A stretch of DNA of 64,000 nt from Flavobacteriales bacterium UBA6057 (GTDB lineage: Bacteria; Bacteroidota; Bacteroidia; Flavobacteriales_G; Salibacteraceae): assembly GCA_002428995.1 (NCBI GenBank), contig DIYJ01000018.1:186001-250000 (forward strand), read 5' to 3'. The notes below the pieces were generated by a model. The model was not told where the DNA came from and ran no database searches. It saw only the letters and a program-made list of their open reading frames with translations. The position numbers were made by a program, and so were the translations under genes. This document shows, one piece after another, positions 59,425 through 64,000 of the stretch. Position 1 is the stretch's first letter. Each line of letters starts with the position of its first letter.

Positions 59425-60357
59425 GTGGAACCACTGTTCTCCGTACAGATTCTCGGCTCAAATTCAGCACTTCCCGCTTACAACAGACATCCTACATCAC
59501 AGTTACTCAATGTCAACAATCAGTATTACCTGATTGATTGCGGTGAGGGCACGCAGATGCAGCTTCGCAGGTATGGATTGAAGATGCAGCGGATCAAGGT
59601 GATCTTCATTTCTCACTTGCACGGAGATCATTATTTTGGATTGATTGGCCTGTTGAATAGCTTTCACTTATTGGGACGCAAAGCCGGGCTCACGATTGTT
59701 TGTCCGGAAGGGTTGAAGCAGATACTGGAGCTTCAGATGGATGCAGCCAACGGTAAGCTGCAATACCCGATCTCTTACATTTTCACCGATCATATCGGTG
59801 ATTCGCACGAACCGAAGCTGGTATTTTCCGATAACCATGTCAAGGTGGAAGCATTTCCCCTCAAGCATCGCGTGCTTTGCTGTGGGTTTATGTTCAAGGA
59901 AACAAAAAAGCTCCCGGCCTTCAAGGCTGAGCTAATGGAGCGGTACAAGATTCCGATTGCCGCCATTCCAGGTATTAAGCATGGAGATGATTTCGAAACA
60001 GAAGATGGCCAGGTTATTTCAAATAAAGACCTTACCATTCCCTCGCCAGAGCCGAGAACGTATGCATATTGCACAGATACGGCACCTCTTCCTCACTTGT
60101 CCGATTTCCTCAAGGGGGTGAATCTCCTCTACCACGAGGCGACCTTTACCGAAGAACTCCGGAGCCGGGCGAAACAAACCTTCCATTCAACTGCCAAACA
60201 GGCTGCTGAGATCGCGTTGCAGTCTGAAGTGAGGCAATTGATCATTGGACATTTTTCGGCCCGGTACAAGACGCTCGAAGCCTTACTACAAGAGGCACGT
60301 GAGACATTTGAGCAAACGGAGCTTGCGGAAGAGGGAATGTTATTCGAGATTCAGTAA
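59425..60357 (+). CDS. rnz: Ribonuclease Z (tRNase Z)
   Basis: The 310-residue zinc enzyme removes 3' trailers from tRNA precursors. The metallo-beta-lactamase motif HLHGDH lies at 64-69 (FISHLHGDHYFGLIGLL). The sequence around GSNSALPAYNRHPTSQLL, IDCGEGTQMQLRRYG and the later GHFSARY and HEATFTEEL matches the short RNase Z form. The GTG start follows an AAGGAG Shine-Dalgarno. The gene is 8 nt after the small T9SS gene and is probably in the STAS operon. Confidence 0.95.
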   Translation: MEPLFSVQILGSNSALPAYNRHPTSQLLNVNNQYYLIDCGEGTQMQLRRYGLKMQRIKVIFISHLHGDHYFGLIGLLNSFHLLGRKAGLTIVCPEGLKQILELQMDAANGKLQYPISYIFTDHIGDSHEPKLVFSDNHVKVEAFPLKHRVLCCGFMFKETKKLPAFKAELMERYKIPIAAIPGIKHGDDFETEDGQVISNKDLTIPSPEPRTYAYCTDTAPLPHLSDFLKGVNLLYHEATFTEELRSRAKQTFHSTAKQAAEIALQSEVRQLIIGHFSARYKTLEALLQEARETFEQTELAEEGMLFEIQ

Positions 60358-60391
60358 CTATTTAGATCGATTCTACATAAATTCGCTGGCG

Positions 60392-61069
60392 ATGAGCAAG
60401 GCCATTCGACTCTTTATCGCTGACAGCAACTATTTGCTGAGACAAGGCCTGAAGTCCGTTTTTTCAGATCAAGATAGCGTAGAAATTGTCGGGGAAGCCG
60501 CGACTAACGAAGAGCTCTACAGCCGGCTTAAAACGTCAATGGCCAGTGCCTTGCTGGTGGATTACGACTCGGGTGATTTTTCTGAAAAGAGTGTGTCGAT
60601 TGCGATGGATACTGTTCCTGAACTGAAGGTGATTGGTATCACTCCCCAGTGCCACGTGAATGTGATCCGGAGGTTAATGGATAAAGGAATCCACGGTCAT
60701 TTACTCAAAGACTGTGATCGACAGGAAGTACTCGATAGTGTTTTACGGACAGCGCAGGGCGAACGGTTTTATTGTGGTCAGGTGTTGGATCAGGTGAATG
60801 CTTCAGAGGGAATTGAGACCGAACACGGGTGCGACCCGGTAAGTCTGTCTACCCGGGAAATCGAAATACTCCAATACGTAGCTCAGGGAATGACTACCAA
60901 AGAGATTGCCGAGAAGCTATGCCTGAGTTTTCACACGGTGATGACACACCGGAAGAACATGATGAATAAGCTTGGAACGGGAAATACAGCAGGATTGATC
61001 ATTTACGCAGTGCGTGAAAATCTGATCAGTCCCAATAAATTCTTGTTTTCGTCAGACTCGGGGAAGTAA
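60392..61069 (+). CDS. NarL/FixJ-type response regulator
   Basis: The start is ATG 60392 (MSKAIRLFIADSNYLLRQGL); the frame before it lies in rnz. The 225-residue protein has a receiver domain (1-130) and a LuxR-type HTH (about 150-210, LSTREIEILQYVAQGMTTKE, IAEKLCLSFHTVMTHRKNM, LGTGNTAGLI). The receiver has a single acidic residue (Asp11) where a pair is usual, and the phospho-acceptor region reads ALLVDYDSGD (Asp57 or Asp59), so it is atypical; Thr and Lys sites (IGITP, HLLKD) are retained. No kinase lies next to it. Confidence 0.85.
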   Translation: MSKAIRLFIADSNYLLRQGLKSVFSDQDSVEIVGEAATNEELYSRLKTSMASALLVDYDSGDFSEKSVSIAMDTVPELKVIGITPQCHVNVIRRLMDKGIHGHLLKDCDRQEVLDSVLRTAQGERFYCGQVLDQVNASEGIETEHGCDPVSLSTREIEILQYVAQGMTTKEIAEKLCLSFHTVMTHRKNMMNKLGTGNTAGLIIYAVRENLISPNKFLFSSDSGK

Positions 61070-61080
61070 TCGCAGGCAGA

Positions 61081-61413
61081 TTACCAGCTCACATCATCGT
61101 CCGCACCCAGCAACATGAGCGCTTCAGAAAGCTCACCTTCCGTTTTCATGTCGCTTTTGCTTTTGGCGATGGTCAAACCACTTCTGTAGACCTCTATGGC
61201 CTGATCAGTTTGATCTTGTGCTTCAAGCAGCTTTCCGAGCTTGTAGTAAGCTCCAAGGTAGTTGGCGTCATGCTTGAGTAGATCCCGAATTGTTGCAATG
61301 GCCTTTTGCGCGTCACCTTCCTTTTCATACTCGAGCGCAGCAGCATATTTCAGAAATGAATCGTTTGGATTCGTCTGCAGCATCTCTTCAATCAGTTTCA
61401 GTCGATCACTCAC
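61081..61413 (-). CDS. Tetratricopeptide repeat protein (GTG start)
   Basis: The 110-residue protein starts at GTG 61413 (read MSDRLKLIEEMLQTNPNDSF). A TTG at 61440 overlaps a TAACTTTC -7 box-like sequence (61429-61436) that would start transcription downstream of it. Two to three TPR helical pairs are visible (FLKYAAALEYEKEGDAQKA, LGAYYKLGKLLEAQDQTDQA, IEVYRSGLTIAKSKSD). A cytoplasmic protein interaction role is expected; partner unknown. It converges with the response regulator gene, with 11 nt between stop codons. Confidence 0.8.
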   Translation of the reverse strand: MSDRLKLIEEMLQTNPNDSFLKYAAALEYEKEGDAQKAIATIRDLLKHDANYLGAYYKLGKLLEAQDQTDQAIEVYRSGLTIAKSKSDMKTEGELSEALMLLGADDDVSW

Positions 61414-61428
61414 GGTGCCAATTTTGGC

Positions 61429-61436
61429 GAAAGTTA
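61429..61436 (-). promoter_or_regulatory. Near-match -7 element before the TPR gene
   Basis: On the minus strand TAACTTTC differs from TAnnTTTG by one base and lies 15 nt before the GTG at 61413. It supports that start codon over the TTG at 61440. Confidence 0.35.
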
Positions 61437-61476
61437 GCAAGCTTGACTGACAATCAGAAGCAATAGTTGATAACTC

Positions 61477-62184
61477 CTAGATCGCTTGTTCTCTCAGTAG
61501 AAAGGTAGTAGGGTAGCTAACGACACCGGAAGCCAGCATCTTCATCCGAAAACTAGTGTTCGCCTTCATTGCCTCTACAAACTCAGGACTGTCTGCTGCA
61601 AAGATCATCGACACCTCATTTTCATTTTCAATAGACTGAAAGACGTGTAGTACATCAAAGTCCTTTACCGGATCTTCCTCATAGTCTCCCAAGAAGGCTT
61701 CTTTCCACGCAGCAAAATCGCGAACGAGGAAACTCATGTAGACCACGCATTCTCGTTTGGATGGGTTATCGGCTTCAAGGTGATGTTTCAACCAATAGAG
61801 GTCAATTTCACCTTGAACACCCGCAATCTCCATGCTTTTCATCAACTTCTCAGAAGTCACATATTCCTTGGCCCTGTCTACACCGGAGATCTTCGTGAAA
61901 ACCATGGCTAGTTCCTGAGACTCATAGCCCTGCATCACCATTCGCGTAGAGATTCCGTGCTTCTTCCTTACAGGTTCGGCCAGGTCATACGCAGCTTTCC
62001 ATGTGTCATAATCTGTAACGCGATGGCCGATGATCAAACAGCTATCCAGCGAAGTGCTTTTGTGGAAGGGAACGTCTGCCGACTTTGGTTCGACACTCTG
62101 CTCCTCATTATTGCTCGTACATGAAATAAGAAGGGCAAGCACTGGAACAAGAGCGTAAAGGCGGTACTGGCTAGGCATAGGCAT
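61477..62184 (-). CDS. Lipoprotein with two ABM-like (ferredoxin-fold) domains
   Basis: The start is ATG 62184 (MPMPSQYRLYALVPVLALLI, then SCTSNN; lipobox with Cys22), and 62178 is an alternative. The 235-residue product has two related domains: residues about 50-130 (HRVTDYDTWKAAYDLAEPVR, LAMVFTKISGVDRAKEYV) and about 145-225 (MSFLVRDFAAWKEAFLGDYE, VSMIFAADSPEFVEAMKAN). Each has the [DY]-x-x-W-K-x-A-x motif of antibiotic-biosynthesis monooxygenase (dimeric alpha-beta barrel) proteins. As a lipoprotein it probably lies in the cell envelope; catalytic activity is not shown. It is divergent from the next gene (63 nt gap). Confidence 0.78.
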   Translation of the reverse strand: MPMPSQYRLYALVPVLALLISCTSNNEEQSVEPKSADVPFHKSTSLDSCLIIGHRVTDYDTWKAAYDLAEPVRKKHGISTRMVMQGYESQELAMVFTKISGVDRAKEYVTSEKLMKSMEIAGVQGEIDLYWLKHHLEADNPSKRECVVYMSFLVRDFAAWKEAFLGDYEEDPVKDFDVLHVFQSIENENEVSMIFAADSPEFVEAMKANTSFRMKMLASGVVSYPTTFLLREQAI

Positions 62185-62247
62185 CAATAATACGAAGTAC
62201 AAAGGTGCGTGAACAATATTTCTATAATCTACCTTTAAACCTTGTTT

Positions 62248-62904
62248 ATGCACAGGTACTGGTATATAAGCTTGACGCTGGTCTTTGGATTGCTCATCGT
62301 GATGACGAGCTGTCGAAAAAAAGAGGTGATCTACGTGAGCGGTCAGGTAACAGAAGGTTACTCGAACGATGGCGTGGCAGGTGTGACAGTAGAGCTTGAT
62401 TACAACGAGATCAGTGGTGGTAGCTTCTCTGCTGGGTTTAAGAGCCTGGATGTCACCCCAACAGATGCTTCAGGGAACTACATCCTGGAGTTTGAGCGTG
62501 TTCAAGCTGTTTCTTACCGGGTGACCACAAAGCTGGACGGATACGAGACCTCTTCTACCACCATAGGTGGTGATGAGTGGGCTTCGGGAGATGATAACGA
62601 GTTGAACCTTGACATTTTCGAAACCGCAGAGCTTCGGATCGTGATGCGTAATGAGTTTCCGATGAGTGCTTCTGATCGGGTGCTTTTTACATTGAATGAT
62701 CACTCCGCAGGTTGTTCAGGGTGCTGTCCTTCTTCTCTGATCGACCATGTTGGGGGAGATACCACGATCGTGTGCAAAGTTTTCGCCAATCAAACGATCA
62801 ACTATTCCTACACGCTGGTAGTCAGTGGGTTTTCCACGGATCAGTCCGGGTCAATATTCATTCAACCCGGATCCGAGAGCAATACGATTGAGGTAGTGTA
62901 TTGA
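62248..62904 (+). CDS. Lipoprotein with carboxypeptidase-regulatory-like domain
   Basis: The start is ATG 62248 (MHRYWYISLTLVFGLLIVMT, then SCRKK, a lipobox with Cys22). The 218-residue protein has an immunoglobulin-like fold of the CarboxypepD_reg type (VSGQVTEGYSNDGVAGVTVE, then LDYNEISGGSFSAGF and YRVTTKLDGYETS) followed by a second beta region ending TIEVVY. It is expected to be anchored in the outer or inner membrane. The binding partner is unknown. It converges with the YwqK-like gene. Confidence 0.82.
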   Translation: MHRYWYISLTLVFGLLIVMTSCRKKEVIYVSGQVTEGYSNDGVAGVTVELDYNEISGGSFSAGFKSLDVTPTDASGNYILEFERVQAVSYRVTTKLDGYETSSTTIGGDEWASGDDNELNLDIFETAELRIVMRNEFPMSASDRVLFTLNDHSAGCSGCCPSSLIDHVGGDTTIVCKVFANQTINYSYTLVVSGFSTDQSGSIFIQPGSESNTIEVVY

Positions 62905-62908
62905 GCGC

Positions 62909-63439
62909 TTACTTCTTAGCGTTCTTGGCAGCTTCAGCTTCTTCGAGCTTGGCATTGTAGATTTCCTGGTTCAGAATGTCTTCCTGAACCAATTCACCGT
63001 TTTCCATCACTTGCTTGAGGTAAATAACTCCAGCAGAGTAATACGTGTAGGCCACGTTGCTTTCAGCATTTGCATACTCAATGTCGTAGAGCTTGTCTCC
63101 CTGATCATCGAAGAAGCTCCAGGTGCCAGCCTTGGCTCCGTTTTCGTAGGACTCGTTGTAGTAGCGATTGCCATTTCTGTGGTAATGAACACTCTCACCG
63201 TGCAAAACACCGTTTTCCCAATTGCGCTCAAATCTCAGTTTACCGTCAGCGTAGTAAGACTTGTCTGAACCGGTTCGCTTGCCATCCATCGTCTGATGGT
63301 ATTGAGCAGAAATCTGGCCGTTGTCATAGTGATTGGTAACAACCTCGCAGTCGCAGCTAGAATCGTATTCTTTAGTCAAACCTTGAGCTTGAAGACCGAG
63401 CGTAGAGAGCAGTGCGATAAGGAAGAGTGAGTATTTCAT
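62909..63439 (-). CDS. YwqK-family MORN-like repeat protein
   Basis: The start is ATG 63439 (MKYSLFLIALLSTLGLQAQG, a signal peptide). The 176-residue exported protein has at least five repeats of about 20 residues with the Y-x-x-G-x motif (NHYDNGQISAQYHQ, SYYADGKLRFERN, VHYHRNGNRYYNE, SYENGAKAGTWSFFD, TYYSAGVIYLKQV) characteristic of MORN/YwqK proteins, and a charged C-terminal helix. Although the family is labelled as antitoxin in databases, nothing here shows a toxin partner. A role in the periplasm or outer membrane is likely. Confidence 0.82.
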   Translation of the reverse strand: MKYSLFLIALLSTLGLQAQGLTKEYDSSCDCEVVTNHYDNGQISAQYHQTMDGKRTGSDKSYYADGKLRFERNWENGVLHGESVHYHRNGNRYYNESYENGAKAGTWSFFDDQGDKLYDIEYANAESNVAYTYYSAGVIYLKQVMENGELVQEDILNQEIYNAKLEEAEAAKNAKK

Positions 63440-63475
63440 ATTTGGCAAATTTCGATTACGAAAGTACGTAAGCAA

Positions 63476-64000
63476 TCAAGAGACGTGAAGAATCTCTTGG
63501 AGATGCTTCTTTATTTCAAGAGAATCATTCGAAGAAAAGGAAGTAAAGCCCTCTTGCTTTCTGAACCAGGTGTATTGGCGCTTTGCAAAGTTCCTTGTGT
63601 GCTGCTTGATCTTGTCAACCGCTTCTTCCAGCGTCCACTCACCGGAGAGGTATGAAAACAGCTCTTTGTATCCCACTGCATTCAGCGCGTTTTCGTTGCG
63701 GTAGGGGAGCATCCGCTTCACTTCGTCCAACAATCCCAGTTGCATCATTTGATCTACGCGCTCATCAATTCGCTCGTACAGTGTCTGACGCTCCGGCTCC
63801 AGCAGTATTTGAGTGATTTCAAAGCTTCGCTGCTTTTTCGCTCCGCGTCTGAGATCTGAGAATTTTTCTCCAGAGCTGTCGATCACTTCCAGCGCCCGGA
63901 TCAAGCGCTGAGGATTGGACAAGTCCACATCCTTGGCATATTCCGGATCGAGTCGTTGGAGTTCCGCTTGCAGATAAGCGATGCCTTTTTCTTCTAGGGC
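63476..64000 (-). CDS. miaA: tRNA dimethylallyltransferase, 5' part missing
   Basis: The reverse-strand frame is open from the window edge (64000) to the stop at 63476 (174 residues), so it is the C-terminal half of MiaA, which adds a dimethylallyl group to A37 of tRNAs that read UNN codons. Matching signatures are DLSNPQRLIRALEV, RIDERVDQMMQLGLLDEV, NALNAVGYKELFSYLSG and TRNFAKRQYTWFRK. The catalytic N-terminal part is outside the window. The YwqK-like gene lies 36 nt downstream on the same strand. Confidence 0.95.
   Translation of the reverse strand, partial: ALEEKGIAYLQAELQRLDPEYAKDVDLSNPQRLIRALEVIDSSGEKFSDLRRGAKKQRSFEITQILLEPERQTLYERIDERVDQMMQLGLLDEVKRMLPYRNENALNAVGYKELFSYLSGEWTLEEAVDKIKQHTRNFAKRQYTWFRKQEGFTSFSSNDSLEIKKHLQEILHVS

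Noticed and set aside
1..64000. CRISPR arrays, insertion sequences, prophage or integron features
   Set aside because: No regularly spaced repeats, transposase or integrase genes, or phage structural genes were found; repeats seen are protein-domain repeats or short upstream repeats.

Overview
The window is a gene-dense bacterial chromosome segment with no rRNA, tRNA, CRISPR array, insertion sequence or phage. It reads as Bacteroidota, most likely a marine Flavobacteriales (Cryomorphaceae/Schleiferiaceae-like). The reasons are: nine predicted secreted proteins ending in type IX secretion system (T9SS) sorting domains; three PorP/SprF-family outer-membrane proteins; a Rho factor with a long charged insert beside a DUF4293 gene; an S1 protein with a long Ala/Glu/Lys N-terminal extension; and promoters of the Bacteroidota type (TAnnTTTG at -7) with few Shine-Dalgarno sequences. 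GC content looks close to 50% by eye, which is high for this order.

Layout. 1-9.3 kb, all minus: truncated di-heme cytochrome c peroxidase, an untranslated gap, a TPR sensor kinase coupled to an aldehyde dehydrogenase, an MBL-fold hydrolase, FbaA, and a phosphodiesterase-TPR-sulfotransferase fusion preceded by an unannotated 56-aa gene. 9.3-12.8 kb: two related T9SS cargo proteins. 13-19.4 kb: Mpl-like ligase, DUF4199, Rho, DUF4293, a YfcE-like phosphatase, an FtsE-like ATPase and a GT2 glycosyltransferase. 19.4-26 kb: a lemA-TPM-TPM operon, a large T9SS protein and an M1 peptidase. 26-30 kb: a T9SS protein, exonuclease III, and the selenium pair selD-selU. 30-32 kb: three tandem beta-barrel paralogues. 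32-39.4 kb: two T9SS proteins, a PAP2/UBP-finger/GNAT operon, MnmE and a PagL-like deacylase. 39.4-47.2 kb: a SprB-repeat T9SS protein, SucD, three PorP/SprF genes and a TylF-like methyltransferase. 47.3-54.3 kb: FabG, a vWA-type membrane protein, a Ste24-like protease and a 923-aa T9SS protein. 54.5-61 kb: rpsA with a structured leader, pyrR-pyrB, STAS, a small T9SS protein, RNase Z and a response regulator. 61-64 kb: a TPR protein, two lipoproteins, a YwqK-like repeat protein and truncated MiaA.

How the genes work together. Housekeeping functions (tRNA modification by MnmE, SelU and MiaA; RNase Z; Rho; S1; pyrimidine, glycolytic and TCA enzymes) are interleaved with a large cell-surface programme. 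T9SS cargo and SprF-like proteins are clustered at 39.7-47.2 kb, where the SprB-repeat protein is a plausible partner of the nearby SprF paralogues. SelD makes selenophosphate and SelU, overlapping it by 28 nt, uses it on tRNA wobble uridine.

Most notable non-obvious items: a two-hairpin rpsA leader whose loops are complementary (a possible kissing interaction); the 56-aa gene ahead of the three-domain phosphodiesterase/sulfotransferase; an mnmE promoter that would give a leaderless mRNA; iterated 21-22 bp repeats plus a palindrome upstream of the SprB-like gene; and a tandem barrel triplet whose third member has lost an obvious start codon. All assignments come from reading the sequence; no database search was run.
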